This document shows, piece after piece, positions 8,237-17,262 of a stretch of 64,000 bases of DNA. This DNA comes from Streptomyces poonensis (lineage in GTDB: Bacteria > Actinomycetota > Actinomycetes > Streptomycetales > Streptomycetaceae): NCBI RefSeq assembly GCF_014650915.1, contig NZ_BMVW01000007.1, positions 62,001 through 126,000 of the forward strand, read 5' to 3'. A program made the position numbers and the translations under genes. The notes beneath the pieces were generated by a model. That model was not told the origin of the DNA and did not search any database. It worked only from the letters and a program-made list of their open reading frames with translations. Within the stretch, counting starts at the first letter, position 1. Every line of letters starts with the position of its first letter.

Positions 8237-9556
8237 ATGCGTCACACCAGCAGCCACATCAGCAGAAGGGGAATGCTCGGGCTCGGCGCCGGGGCTGTCA
8301 CCGCTCTGGGGCTCGCCGGCTGCGGTACCGGTGTGCGGGACCGGCAGCAGGAGCGGAGCGGGTCCGGGAACGGGGGAGCGAAGAACGGGAGCGGCCGTGA
8401 GCCCGTCCGGGCCAAGCCGCTCGGGGACGGGTCCACCGCCGACACCGGACCCCAGCCCCGCCAGCCCGAGAAGCCCCGGCCGCTGGAGCCCGGCGAGACC
8501 CCGCCGCAGTTCGTGGTGTTCTCCTGGGACGGCGCCGGAGACGTCGGCAACGGTCTCTTCCCGCGCTTCCTGAAGGCGGCCGAGGACCACGGCGCCCACA
8601 TGACGTTCTTCCTGTCGGGGCTGTATCTGCTGCCCGAGTCGAAGAAGCGCGCGTACCTCCCGCCGAACAACGCGCCCGGCGCCTCCGACATCGGCTACCT
8701 CACCGACGCCCACATCAGGACGACGCTCACCAACCTGCGCCGGGCCTGGCTCGACGGCCACGAGATAGGCACCCACTTCAACGGCCACTTCTGCGGCGAC
8801 GGACACGGCTCGGTCGCCCACTGGACGCCGAAGCAGTGGCGCAGCGAGATAGACCAGGCCAAGTCCTTCGTGAAGGAGTGGCGGACCAACACGGGCTTCG
8901 ACGACCTCGATCCGCTGCCCTTCGACTACGACAAGGAACTCGTCGGCGGCCGGACGCCGTGCCTGCTCGGCCAGGACAACCTGCTGCCCACCGCGCGCGA
9001 GCTGGGCTGGCGGTACGACGCCTCCTCGCCCGGCGGGCTCCAGGTGTGGCCGGACAGGAAGCAGGGGATCTGGGACCTGCCGTTGCAGGCCGTCCCCTTT
9101 CCCGGGCGCTCCTTCGAGGTGCTCTCGATGGACTACAACATGCTCGCCAACCAGTCCCTGAACTCCACCCAGGCCCCGCCCGCCAACTACCCGGCCTGGC
9201 GCCGGCAGGCCACCGAGGCCTACATCGCCGGCTTCCGGCGGGCGTACGAGACGAACCGGGCGCCCTTCTTCGTCGGCAATCACTTCGAGGAGTGGAACGG
9301 CGGCATCTACATGGACGCCGTGGAGGAGGCCCTGAAGCACATGGCCCGGGAGCGGGAGAAGGGCGGTGACGTGCGGCTGGTGTCGTTCCGGCAGTTCACG
9401 GACTGGCTCGACGTACAGCGGCCGGACGTGCTGGAGCGGCTGCGGTCGCTGGGAGTGGGGGAGAGCCCGGCCGGGGGCTGGAAGCGGTTCCTCGCGGAGG
9501 CCACCGGACAGCGGTCGGGGAGCCGCGCGGACCGGAACCCGGGGGAGGCGGCCTGA
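8237..9556 (+). CDS. Tat-exported lipoprotein of the polysaccharide-deacetylase type
   Basis: A 439-residue protein with a twin-arginine signal (SRRGMLGLGAGAVTALGLAGC) whose terminal cysteine sits in a lipobox, so it is exported folded and lipidated. After a Ser/Gly/Pro spacer the enzyme-like domain begins QFVVFSWDGAGDVGN. It includes HMTFFLSGLYLL and LDGHEIGTHFNGHFCGDG, in the positions of the NodB-type metal-binding motifs, and a late FFVGNHFEEWNGGIYMDAV. Family knowledge suggests a carbohydrate esterase acting on cell-wall polysaccharide, but the metal ligands are only partly canonical. It sits between hemL and the cytochrome c maturation genes without an obvious link to either. Confidence 0.8.
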   Translation: MRHTSSHISRRGMLGLGAGAVTALGLAGCGTGVRDRQQERSGSGNGGAKNGSGREPVRAKPLGDGSTADTGPQPRQPEKPRPLEPGETPPQFVVFSWDGAGDVGNGLFPRFLKAAEDHGAHMTFFLSGLYLLPESKKRAYLPPNNAPGASDIGYLTDAHIRTTLTNLRRAWLDGHEIGTHFNGHFCGDGHGSVAHWTPKQWRSEIDQAKSFVKEWRTNTGFDDLDPLPFDYDKELVGGRTPCLLGQDNLLPTARELGWRYDASSPGGLQVWPDRKQGIWDLPLQAVPFPGRSFEVLSMDYNMLANQSLNSTQAPPANYPAWRRQATEAYIAGFRRAYETNRAPFFVGNHFEEWNGGIYMDAVEEALKHMAREREKGGDVRLVSFRQFTDWLDVQRPDVLERLRSLGVGESPAGGWKRFLAEATGQRSGSRADRNPGEAA

Positions 9557-9562
9557 AATGGG

Positions 9563-9591
9563 CTTCCGTGCCCTTCAGGGGGGTGCGGAAG
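9563..9591 (+). terminator. Probable terminator hairpin after the lipoprotein gene
   Basis: An 11-bp stem with two G-U wobbles (CTTCCGTGCCC paired with GGGTGCGGAAG) closes just after the stop codon. No U tract follows, which is usual in Streptomyces. Confidence 0.5.
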
Positions 9592-9622
9592 ATTCCCTAA
9601 ACGGGCATGCGAAACTTTTCAC

Positions 9623-10279
9623 ATGAGTGCCGCCAGCCGTGCCCGCGCTCCCCAGCGCGCGAACCGCACCCGCCAGGCCCGTACGAGCCGCAGCCGCCGC
9701 AGCCGCACCGCACTGCTCGCGGCCGGGGCCGCCGTGCTCGCGCTCGCCGTGTCCGCGTGCGGTTCGGGGACCTCCGGCGGAGGCGGCGGCACCGGCTTCA
9801 TCACCAGTTCCGAGGGCATCGCCACCGTGAAGAAGTCGGAGCGCACCGCCGCCCCCGACCTCTCCGGCGAGACCCTGGAGGGCGAGAAGCTCGACGTCTT
9901 CTCGGAGTACAAGGGCAAGGTCGTCGTCCTGAACGTGTGGGGCTCCTGGTGCGCGCCGTGCCGCGCCGAGGCGCCCAACCTCGTCACCGTCTCGAAGGAC
10001 CTCGCCGACCAGGGCGTGCAGTTCGTCGGCATCAACACCCGCGACACCAGCACCAGCCCGGCCAAGGCCTTCGAGAAGGACTACGGGGTCACTTTCCCGA
10101 GCCTGTACGACCCGACCGGCAAGCTGATGCTGCGCTTCGAGAAGGGCACGCTCAACCCGAAGGCGATCCCCTCCACGCTCGTCATCGACCGGGACGGCAA
10201 GGTCGCCGCGCGCTCCCTCCAGGCACTGACCGAGGAGAAGCTGCGCAAGATGATCGACCCGGTCCTGGCGGAGAAGTGA
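9623..10279 (+). CDS. ResA/TlpA-like thiol-disulfide lipoprotein for cytochrome c maturation
   Basis: A 218-residue lipoprotein. A long basic N-terminus is followed by a hydrophobic segment with lipobox VSAC, then a thioredoxin fold with the active site WCAPC (C110 and C113). The cis-proline loop is in AIPSTLVIDRDGKV. Proteins of this type reduce apocytochrome c CXXCH thiols outside the membrane before haem ligation. It lies 1 bp before ccdA, which supplies its electrons, and starts the four-gene System II set. An ATG is used as start. Confidence 0.93.
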   Translation: MSAASRARAPQRANRTRQARTSRSRRSRTALLAAGAAVLALAVSACGSGTSGGGGGTGFITSSEGIATVKKSERTAAPDLSGETLEGEKLDVFSEYKGKVVVLNVWGSWCAPCRAEAPNLVTVSKDLADQGVQFVGINTRDTSTSPAKAFEKDYGVTFPSLYDPTGKLMLRFEKGTLNPKAIPSTLVIDRDGKVAARSLQALTEEKLRKMIDPVLAEK

Positions 10280-10280
10280 C

Positions 10281-11057
10281 GTGACAGCGGTGTCCACGCT
10301 GGCCGCGTCGCTCACGGGCCAGAACGAGACGGTGATGAGCGGCGCCCTGCTGCTCGCCCTGCCGATCGCCCTGCTCGGCGGCCTCGTCTCGTTCTTCTCC
10401 CCGTGCGTCCTGCCGCTCGTGCCCGGCTATCTGTCGTACGTCACCGGGGTCACCGGCACCGACCTGGCCGAGGCCCGGCGCGGGCGGATGGTCATGGGCG
10501 CGTCCCTCTTCGTGCTCGGCTTCACCGCCGTGTTCGTCTCCAGCGGGGCGCTGTTCGGCTACTTCGGCGCGACGCTCCAGGAGCACCAGTCCGTCCTGTC
10601 GAAGACGCTCGGGGTGCTCATGATCCTCATGGGTGTCTTCTTCATGGGGCTGATGCCCTGGCTCACCCAGCGGGAGTTCCGCTTCCACCGGAAGCCCGCG
10701 ACCGGCCTGGTCGGCGCCCCGCTGCTGGGCGCGCTGTTCGGCATCGGCTGGACGCCCTGCATCGGCCCGACCCTCGCCTCCGTGCTGGCGCTCTCCTCCA
10801 GCGAGGCGAGTGCCGGTCGTGGCGCGCTGCTCACGGTCGCGTACTGTCTGGGCCTGGGTGTGCCCTTCGTCCTCACCGCGGTCGCCCTGCGCAAGGCGCT
10901 CGGTGCCTTCGGCTGGGTCAAGCGGCATTACGTATGGGTGCTGCGCATCGGGGGCGTCATGATGATCGTGACCGGACTGCTGCTGCTGACCGGGGCGTGG
11001 GACCGCCTCGTGCAGGAGATGCAGGTCTGGTCGAACGGCTTCTCGGTGGGGATCTGA
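10281..11057 (+). CDS. ccdA: Cytochrome c biogenesis protein CcdA
   Basis: A 258-residue polytopic membrane protein that moves electrons from cytoplasmic thioredoxin to the extracytoplasmic ResA-like protein. The two redox cysteines lie in PCVLPLVPGYLSYVTGV and GWTPCIGPTLASVL, which are diagnostic for the DsbD-beta/CcdA family. There are about six helices. The GTG start is 1 nt after the upstream stop; an in-frame ATG at 10335 (MSGALLLALP) gives the more typical N-terminus and is a real alternative. It is followed after 3 nt by resB. Confidence 0.95.
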   Translation: MTAVSTLAASLTGQNETVMSGALLLALPIALLGGLVSFFSPCVLPLVPGYLSYVTGVTGTDLAEARRGRMVMGASLFVLGFTAVFVSSGALFGYFGATLQEHQSVLSKTLGVLMILMGVFFMGLMPWLTQREFRFHRKPATGLVGAPLLGALFGIGWTPCIGPTLASVLALSSSEASAGRGALLTVAYCLGLGVPFVLTAVALRKALGAFGWVKRHYVWVLRIGGVMMIVTGLLLLTGAWDRLVQEMQVWSNGFSVGI

Positions 11058-11060
11058 TCC

Positions 11061-12845
11061 ATGAGTACCACTGACACCAAGGGCACGGAGAAGGAAAGCG
11101 CCGACGACCTCGGCGCCGCCGGCTCCCAGCTCTCCACCGCGCCCCGCGAGGAGGCGCCGAACCTGCCCTCGCTGGGCGTCATCGGCTGGGCCCGCTGGTT
11201 CTGGCGGCAGCTGACCTCGATGCGGGTCGCGCTGCTCCTGCTCTTCCTGCTGTCGCTCGGGGCGATCCCGGGCTCGCTGATCCCGCAGTCGGGCACGGAC
11301 GCGACCAAGGTCGCCGACTTCATGGACCGGCACGAGACCCTCGGGCCGATCTACGAGAAGCTCGGGCTGTTCCACGTGTACAGCTCGGTGTGGTTCTCGG
11401 CGATCTACATCCTGCTGTTCGTCTCTCTCATCGGCTGCATCGTGCCGCGCACCTGGCAGTTCGTGGGCCAGCTGCGGGGCCGTCCGCCGGGCGCCCCGAA
11501 GCGGCTGACCCGGCTGCCCGCGTACACCACCTGGCGCACCGGGGCCGAGCCGGAGCAGGTCCGCGAGGTCGCGCTGAGGGTGCTGAAGCAGCATCGCTTC
11601 CGGGCCCATGTCGCGGGCGACGCCGTGGCGGCCGAGAAGGGCTATCTGCGCGAGGCGGGCAACCTCCTCTTCCACATCGCCCTGATCGTGATGCTGGTCG
11701 CCTTCGCCTGGGGCCAGCTCTACAAGTCCGAGGGCAACAAGCTCGTGGTCGAGGGCGACGGCTTCGCCAACACGATCACCCAGTACGACGACTTCAAGTC
11801 CGGCAGCCTCTTCTCGATCGACCACGACCTGGAGCCCTTCAGCTTCGACCTGAAGGAGTTCAAGGGCACCTACGAGGTCTCCGGTCCCAACAAGGGCACC
11901 CCGCGCACCTACGAGGCGGACGTGACCTACAGCGTGGGCGCCGACGGCGAGGAGAAGAGGACCACCATCAAGGTGAACGAGCCGCTGAAGATCGGCGACT
12001 CGAAGGTCTACCTGGTCAGCCACGGGTACGCGCCCGTCGTCACCGTGCGGGACGGCAAGGGGAAGGTCGTCTACAAGGGCGCCGTGCCGCTGCTGCCCCA
12101 GGACAGCAACGTGACCTCCTCCGGAGCGATCAAGGTCCTGGACGGCTACCGGAACGCCGACGGCGAGCGGGAGCAGCTCGGCTTCAACGCCTTCTTCGTA
12201 CCGTCCTTCGCGGGCGAGGGCCAGGGCACGATGCTGTCCCAGTTCCCCGCGCTCCTGAATCCGCGGCTGGCGCTGAGCGCGTACCACGGGGACGTCGGCG
12301 TGGACTCGGGCATCGCGCAGAACGTCTACCAGCTCGACACCAGGAAGCTGGAGAAGTTCGAGGACTCCGACGGCGAGCTGCTCACCGAGCGGCTCGCGCC
12401 CGGTGAGACCATGCAGCTCCCGGACGGCGCCGGCTCGATCACCTTCGAGAAGGAGATCAAGGAGTGGGCCGGCTTCCAGGTCACCGAGCAGCCCGGCAGC
12501 GGCTGGGCGCTCCTCGGCGCCATAGCGGCCATCGGCGGTCTCGCCGGCTCCCTGTTCATCCAGCGCCGCCGGGTCTGGGTGCGGGCCGTCCGCGGCGCCG
12601 ACGGGGTGACGGTCGTCGAGATGGCGGGCCTCGGCCGCAGCGAGTCCGCCAAGGTGCCGGAGGAGCTGGGCCGGCTCGCGGCGGTGGTGTACGACGCGGC
12701 ACCGACCGCACCCGACGCCCCGCCGGAACGCACACAGGACCAGGACCCCGACCCGTCCGACGCCCAGCCCACCGAGGAGCCGAGCGCCGACACCTCCACC
12801 CCCGACCCTCAAGTCGTCTCCGCCGAAGGGGCTGACAAGCAGTGA
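11061..12845 (+). CDS. resB: Cytochrome c biogenesis protein ResB
   Basis: A 594-residue membrane protein of the System II haem ligase. Helices near residues 52-75 (MRVALLLLFLLSLGAIPGSLIPQ), ~115-135 and ~195-215 flank a large extracytoplasmic domain, and a final helix follows (GWALLGAIAAIGGLAGSLF). The NxxHxG-type region is replaced by GLFHVYSSVWFSAIYILLFVSLIGC, typical of ResB/Ccs1. A Pro/Asp/Thr-rich tail of about 60 residues is cytoplasmic. Its stop overlaps the ccsB GTG by GTGA. With CcsB it exports haem and attaches it to apocytochrome c. Confidence 0.95.
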   Translation: MSTTDTKGTEKESADDLGAAGSQLSTAPREEAPNLPSLGVIGWARWFWRQLTSMRVALLLLFLLSLGAIPGSLIPQSGTDATKVADFMDRHETLGPIYEKLGLFHVYSSVWFSAIYILLFVSLIGCIVPRTWQFVGQLRGRPPGAPKRLTRLPAYTTWRTGAEPEQVREVALRVLKQHRFRAHVAGDAVAAEKGYLREAGNLLFHIALIVMLVAFAWGQLYKSEGNKLVVEGDGFANTITQYDDFKSGSLFSIDHDLEPFSFDLKEFKGTYEVSGPNKGTPRTYEADVTYSVGADGEEKRTTIKVNEPLKIGDSKVYLVSHGYAPVVTVRDGKGKVVYKGAVPLLPQDSNVTSSGAIKVLDGYRNADGEREQLGFNAFFVPSFAGEGQGTMLSQFPALLNPRLALSAYHGDVGVDSGIAQNVYQLDTRKLEKFEDSDGELLTERLAPGETMQLPDGAGSITFEKEIKEWAGFQVTEQPGSGWALLGAIAAIGGLAGSLFIQRRRVWVRAVRGADGVTVVEMAGLGRSESAKVPEELGRLAAVVYDAAPTAPDAPPERTQDQDPDPSDAQPTEEPSADTSTPDPQVVSAEGADKQ

Positions 12846-13978
12846 CCCTTGCCGCCGCAACCGAGCTGGCCGCCGTGACAGATCTGTCCGGCGTGACCGA
12901 GCTGGCCGCCGCGACCAACGAGCAGCTCGCCAAGTACAGCGACGTGCTGATCCACTCCGCGATGGTCGTCTACACGCTGGCCTTCTTCGCGTACATCGCC
13001 GAGTGGCTCTTCGGCAGCCGCAGCAAGGTCGGCCGTACGGCCGCCGCGCTGACCGCCGGCGCCGGGAAGAAGGCGGACGCGCCCGCGATCACCGTCAAGC
13101 AGGCCGGCGGCACCGCCGTACTGGAGCGGCCGCAGGTCGTCGTCCGGTCCGCGACCGGCGCCCGGGACGTGCCGGACGGCCCCGGTGCGCACGGCGGTGA
13201 CGAGAAGGGCGACCTCTACGGCCGGATCGCCGTGTCCCTCACCGTGCTGGCCTTCCTCGTCGAGTTCGCCGGTGTGCTCGCGCGCGCCCTGTCGGTGCAG
13301 CGGGCGCCGTGGGGCAACATGTACGAGTTCAACATCACCTTCTCCACGGTCGCCGTCGGTGTGTACCTGACGCTGCTGGCCCTGAAGAAGAACGTCCGCT
13401 GGCTCGGCCTCATCCTGATCACCACGGTCCTGCTCGACCTCGGTCTCGCCGTCACCGTCCTGTACACCGAGAGCGACCAGCTGGTCCCCGCGCTCCACTC
13501 GTACTGGCTGTACATCCACGTCTCCACCGCCATCTTCTGCGGTGCCGTGTTCTACGTGGGCGCCATGACCACGGTCCTGTACCTGTTCAAGGACTCCTAC
13601 GAGAACAAGCTGATGAGCGGCGGCACGCCGGGCCGCTTCGCCACGTCCGTGCTGGAGCGGCTGCCCGCCGCGGCCTCCCTCGACAAGTTCTCCTACCGCG
13701 TCAACGCCGCGGTCTTCCCGCTGTGGACGTTCACGATCATCGCGGGTGCCATCTGGGCGGGCGACGCCTGGGGCCGCTACTGGGGCTGGGACCCCAAGGA
13801 GGTCTGGTCCTTCATCACCTGGGTCGCCTACGCCGGCTATCTGCACGCCCGCGCCACGGCAGGCTGGAAGGGCCGCAAGGCGGCGTACATCGCGCTGATC
13901 GCCTTCGGCTGCTGGCTGTTCAACTACTACGGCGTCAACATCTTCGTCTCCGGCAAGCACTCGTACGCGGACGTCTGA
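12842..13978 (+). CDS. ccsB: Cytochrome c biogenesis protein CcsB/CcsA (ResC)
   Basis: A 378-residue polytopic membrane protein. The haem-handling WWD motif is present as WGRYWGWDPKEVWSFITW (from about residue 309), flanked by conserved histidines (SYWLYIHVSTAIF and YLHARATAGW). The end FNYYGVNIFVSGKHSYA matches the family. A cytoplasmic insert of about 90 residues with low conservation separates helix 1 from helix 2. The GTG start overlaps the resB stop. It is the last gene of the maturation operon, followed at once by a strong terminator. Confidence 0.95.
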   Translation: MTLAAATELAAVTDLSGVTELAAATNEQLAKYSDVLIHSAMVVYTLAFFAYIAEWLFGSRSKVGRTAAALTAGAGKKADAPAITVKQAGGTAVLERPQVVVRSATGARDVPDGPGAHGGDEKGDLYGRIAVSLTVLAFLVEFAGVLARALSVQRAPWGNMYEFNITFSTVAVGVYLTLLALKKNVRWLGLILITTVLLDLGLAVTVLYTESDQLVPALHSYWLYIHVSTAIFCGAVFYVGAMTTVLYLFKDSYENKLMSGGTPGRFATSVLERLPAAASLDKFSYRVNAAVFPLWTFTIIAGAIWAGDAWGRYWGWDPKEVWSFITWVAYAGYLHARATAGWKGRKAAYIALIAFGCWLFNYYGVNIFVSGKHSYADV

Positions 13979-13994
13979 CCGTCCGGAGTTCCTC

Positions 13995-14049
13995 GGCGAA
14001 GGCCGGTTCCCGCGTGACCTGAGTCACGTCCCGGGAACCGGCCTTCGCC
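13995..14049 (+). terminator. Strong terminator of the cytochrome c maturation operon
   Basis: A perfect 17-bp inverted repeat, GGCGAAGGCCGGTTCCC with GGGAACCGGCCTTCGCC. Its loop contains a second perfect stem CGTGAC-ctga-GTCACG. It lies 17 nt after ccsB and ends 19 nt before the sigma factor GTG, so the sigma gene either has a very short leader or is read from a promoter inside or before the hairpin. Confidence 0.88.
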
Positions 14050-14068
14050 GTACGGACAGATACCGGGC

Positions 14069-14674
14069 GTGGACACGAATCTGCGGAGACGCGTGCGCAC
14101 GGGGGACCACGACGCCTTCGGCGAGCTCTTCGACGCGTACGCGCGCTCCGTCTACAACCATGCCTTCCGCCTGACGGGGGACCGGTCGGCCGCCGAGGAC
14201 GTCGTCTCGCTGACCTTCCTGGACGCCTGGCGGCTGCGCGGCCGGGTCGACGAGGAGGGCGGCTCGCTGCGGCCCTGGCTGCTCGGCATCGCCACCAACG
14301 TCTCCCGCAACACCCGGCGCGCGGCCCGCAGACACGCGGCCGCGATGGCGCGTCTCCCGCGCGACGAGGCCGTGCACGACTTCGCCGACGAGATCGCCGG
14401 CCGCCTGGACGACGCGGCGCAGCTCGCCCTCGTACGGACCGCGCTGGCGAGGCTGCGGCGCGCCGAGCGCGAGGTGCTGGCCCTGTGCGTGTGGTCCGGG
14501 CTCGGCTACGCGGCGGCGGCGGAGGCGCTCGGGGTGCCCGTGGGCACCGTACGGTCCCGGCTCTCGCGCGCACGGGCAAAGCTCGCGAAACATATGGAAC
14601 CGTCCGCCGGGCGCGGACAGAGCAGAGGTGACCGCACCACCGCGGTCAGGCCCCTGAGGGAGGGAAACCGATGA
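14069..14674 (+). CDS. RNA polymerase ECF sigma factor
   Basis: A 201-residue ECF-type sigma factor. Region 2 is at residues ~14-80 (DAFGELFDAYARSVYNHAFRLTGDRSAAEDVVSLTFLDAWRL, then PWLLGIATNVSRNTRRA). Region 4 is at ~125-180 (LARLRRAEREVLALCVWSGLGYAAAAEALGVPVGTVRSRLSRARAKL). It starts with GTG and overlaps the next gene by ATGA, so sigma and the membrane protein are made together. No zinc-binding anti-sigma is nearby. The partner with its single helix may control it. Confidence 0.93.
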   Translation: MDTNLRRRVRTGDHDAFGELFDAYARSVYNHAFRLTGDRSAAEDVVSLTFLDAWRLRGRVDEEGGSLRPWLLGIATNVSRNTRRAARRHAAAMARLPRDEAVHDFADEIAGRLDDAAQLALVRTALARLRRAEREVLALCVWSGLGYAAAAEALGVPVGTVRSRLSRARAKLAKHMEPSAGRGQSRGDRTTAVRPLREGNR

Positions 14675-15651
14675 ACCGCTCCCCGGAACTCCCGGAGCTT
14701 CCGGATCTCCCGGAACTCCCGGAACTCCCCGAGGAAGAACTTCCGCCGGGCCGTCACCGACTGCTCAAGGAGCATCTGATGTCAGAGATCCGGCAGGACG
14801 ACTCCGCGCCCGCCCCCGCCACCCGCGGCAAGTGGCTGCGGCCCGCGCTCGCCGCGGCCGCCGTCGCGACGGCGGCCGTCGTCACCGTCGTCCTCCTGCC
14901 GTCCTCCGGCGACGGCGGCACGAGCACCCGGCCGCCCAGCCGGGCGACGGTCGCGCTGCTGGAGGACATCGCGCTGGCGGCCGAGCACCAGGACGGTTAC
15001 GGCGACATCCGCGACGACCAGTTCGTCTACGTGGACAGCAAGGTCTCCTGGGCCCAGTACGAGGAGGGCGAGAAGACGAAGATCCCGCCGTTGCACCGGC
15101 TGGAGACCTGGCACTCGGTCGACGGCACCCGCGTGGGACTGGTCCGGGAGACGGGGCGCGGCCAGTGGAAGACGGAGACCGATCCGCGGCCCGGACAGGC
15201 CGGCTACGAGGTCAGCACCAACTACCGGCACCTGGCCACGCTGCCCACCGACCCCGACGAGATGTACGACTGGCTGCGCGAGACCGCTCCGAAGTACAGC
15301 GGCCAGGAGACCAACCAGGCCATGTTCGTGCTGGTCAACGATCTGATCCGGGACGCGATCGTGCCGCCTGAGCAGAGCGCGGCGCTCTACCGGGCCGTCG
15401 CGCGGATTCCGGGCGTGACCGTCGTCGAGAACGCGGTCGACGCGGCCGGCCGCAAGGGAGTCGCGATCACCCGTGACGACCCCGACAACCCCACCCGCGA
15501 CGAGTGGATCTTCGACAAGGAGACCCATGAGTTCCTCGGCGAGCGCAGCGTGGCCACCGAGGACTACTCGGACGTGAAGGAAGGCACCGTCACCAGCAAC
15601 ACGGCCGTCCTGCACCGGGCCGTCGTCGACGAGGCGGGGCAGCGCCCGTAG
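14671..15651 (+). CDS. CU044_5270 family membrane-anchored protein, partner of the ECF sigma factor
   Basis: A 326-residue protein with a short cytoplasmic N-terminus, one helix near residues 58-78 (RPALAAAAVATAAVVTVVLL) and an extracytoplasmic domain of about 240 residues. It matches the CU044_5270 family, which regularly follows ECF sigma genes in actinomycetes and may play an anti-sigma or signal-sensing role. The first 25 residues are a Leu-Pro-Glu repeat (LPELPDLPELPELPE) encoded by a degenerate 9-bp tandem repeat at about 14683-14730. The repeat lies in the part expected to face sigma, so copy number might affect the interaction. Confidence 0.85.
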   Translation: MNRSPELPELPDLPELPELPEEELPPGRHRLLKEHLMSEIRQDDSAPAPATRGKWLRPALAAAAVATAAVVTVVLLPSSGDGGTSTRPPSRATVALLEDIALAAEHQDGYGDIRDDQFVYVDSKVSWAQYEEGEKTKIPPLHRLETWHSVDGTRVGLVRETGRGQWKTETDPRPGQAGYEVSTNYRHLATLPTDPDEMYDWLRETAPKYSGQETNQAMFVLVNDLIRDAIVPPEQSAALYRAVARIPGVTVVENAVDAAGRKGVAITRDDPDNPTRDEWIFDKETHEFLGERSVATEDYSDVKEGTVTSNTAVLHRAVVDEAGQRP

Positions 15652-15695
15652 GGCGGGCGGTTCCCGGAGAGCGGCGGCCCCCGGCGCTCAGGAGC

Positions 15696-17237
15696 TCAGG
15701 AGTCGTCCGGTGACGGCACGCACTCCTTCTCCGGGGGCCGTCCCTCGGGCCAGGCGATGCCCAGGAAGCGGGTGCCGCGCCGCTCGGTGAGTTCCACGAC
15801 CGGTACGGCCTTGTCGTACGGGTTGCCGTGGTTGTCCAGGCAGATCCAGCCGCTCGCGCCGTTCACCCGCAGCCGCGGCCCGTTGAGGTGCGGCCACACG
15901 GTCCGCACCTGTGCGAGCGGCGGGATCCCGCTGTTCTCCGGTGTGGCCTCGCGGATGCCGTGGACGGCCAGGGTCATGGCGTCGTACGCGACGGTCAGCT
16001 GGCCGTCGTCCAGGGCGTCCTCGCCGAACAGCTCCTCCTCCGCCGCCACCGCCTCCTCCAGTTCCCGCGCGGCCGACGGCGAGCCGCCCCGGCCGGGCGC
16101 GCCGACCGTGGTCCACGCGTCGGGGTGGGCGAGCGCCGTGTAGCGCACGGTCAGGTTGTCCAGCGCGGTGGCGTCCAGCTGGGGATCGCTGGTGAGGTAC
16201 GCGCCCTCGTCCCCGGTGAGCAGAGTGAACGTACGGCCTCCGCAGTGCTGGCCCAGCGCGTTGATGAACTGACGCAGCTGGGTGCGCCGACCCGCGAACA
16301 GAATGGTGTCCGTGGCCGGCCGCGTCCCGCAGAGCGTGTAGCTGATCTGCCGGAAGGTGTTGGCCGTGAGACCCTCCTGGGCGCGGTCCGCGGGGGGCGT
16401 GAACGTCGCCGGCGCGTACGGCGACCCCGAGATCAGCTCCTCGAACGAGGTCTGGAGCGTGCGGGTGTAGGGGTCGCCCGGCTTGTCGTACACCAGGTAC
16501 GCCCGCTCCGGCGGGACCTGCGTGAACGAGGTGAGGGCACGGGCCAGGTCCGTGTTGGTGGGGGCGACCCGGGCGAGCCCGGGGTAGGGCTCCTCGTCCG
16601 CCGCGCCGGGCCGGCCGTTGGCGAGGTCGTCGGCGGTGATGGCGGTGCCGACGACCGGGATGCCCCGCGCGGTCAGCGCCTTGACGGCGGCCTTGTTGGC
16701 GTCGGTGCTGCTCCCGATGCCGGTCACCGCCCGCAGGTGGTGGGGCGCCCCGGTCATGCCCGCCAGCCGGTCGACCGTGTACCGCCAGTACGCGCCGTTC
16801 GCGCCGGTGTTGGCGAGCAGCACACGGACGCGGGGCTTGTAGGGCCCGTCGTTGGCCTGGCGCTGGGCCAGGTAGGCGCCCTGCAGTTCGTGCAGGACGT
16901 CCCCCACGGTCTCGCGGTCGCGCGCGGTGAAGGGCTCGAGAACCGCCACGGTGACCTGCGCGCCCGTCCCCAGTGCACGGTTCTCCCGGTCGATGGCGTC
17001 TGCGATCCCGGTGAACGCCCGCTGCCCGAAGGCGTACCTCTCCGTCGCCACGCCCACGCACTCGTCGCCGCCCTCGGGCAGGACGACCCCCGCCGCGCAC
17101 GACCGGTCCTCCTCCGTCAGGATCGTCCCCGCCCAGACGCCCGCCGCCACCAGGGCGAGGGCGGCCACCAGCGCGAGGTACCGGCGGAACCGGATCTCCC
17201 AGACGTGCTCCCGCAGCCACACCACCCGACTCGGCAT
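15696..17237 (-). CDS. Membrane-anchored type-1 periplasmic-binding-like protein (branched-chain amino-acid receptor fold)
   Basis: A 513-residue protein. A short basic cytoplasmic head leads to one helix at about residues 19-40 (RYLALVAALALVAAGVWAG), then a long extracytoplasmic region of ABC-type substrate-binding fold. Visible are VRVLLANTGANGAYWR, VVGTAITADDLANG, DTILFAGRRTQLRQFI and DGQLTVAYDAMTLAVHGIREA, the last being the receptor-family segment near the C-terminus. There is no lipobox and no permease nearby, so it is probably a tethered sensor rather than an importer. It lies downstream of the STAND-like NTPase on the same strand, separated by a tandem-repeat spacer, and may belong to the same functional unit. 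Confidence 0.72.
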   Translation of the reverse strand: MPSRVVWLREHVWEIRFRRYLALVAALALVAAGVWAGTILTEEDRSCAAGVVLPEGGDECVGVATERYAFGQRAFTGIADAIDRENRALGTGAQVTVAVLEPFTARDRETVGDVLHELQGAYLAQRQANDGPYKPRVRVLLANTGANGAYWRYTVDRLAGMTGAPHHLRAVTGIGSSTDANKAAVKALTARGIPVVGTAITADDLANGRPGAADEEPYPGLARVAPTNTDLARALTSFTQVPPERAYLVYDKPGDPYTRTLQTSFEELISGSPYAPATFTPPADRAQEGLTANTFRQISYTLCGTRPATDTILFAGRRTQLRQFINALGQHCGGRTFTLLTGDEGAYLTSDPQLDATALDNLTVRYTALAHPDAWTTVGAPGRGGSPSAARELEEAVAAEEELFGEDALDDGQLTVAYDAMTLAVHGIREATPENSGIPPLAQVRTVWPHLNGPRLRVNGASGWICLDNHGNPYDKAVPVVELTERRGTRFLGIAWPEGRPPEKECVPSPDDS

Positions 17238-17262
17238 CCTGTGCCCCCGATCTTGTCCTCGC

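Noticed and set aside
10182..12860. A minus-strand open frame of 892 codons across ccdA and resB
   Set aside because: Antisense shadow of a well-supported operon; no domain and biased composition.
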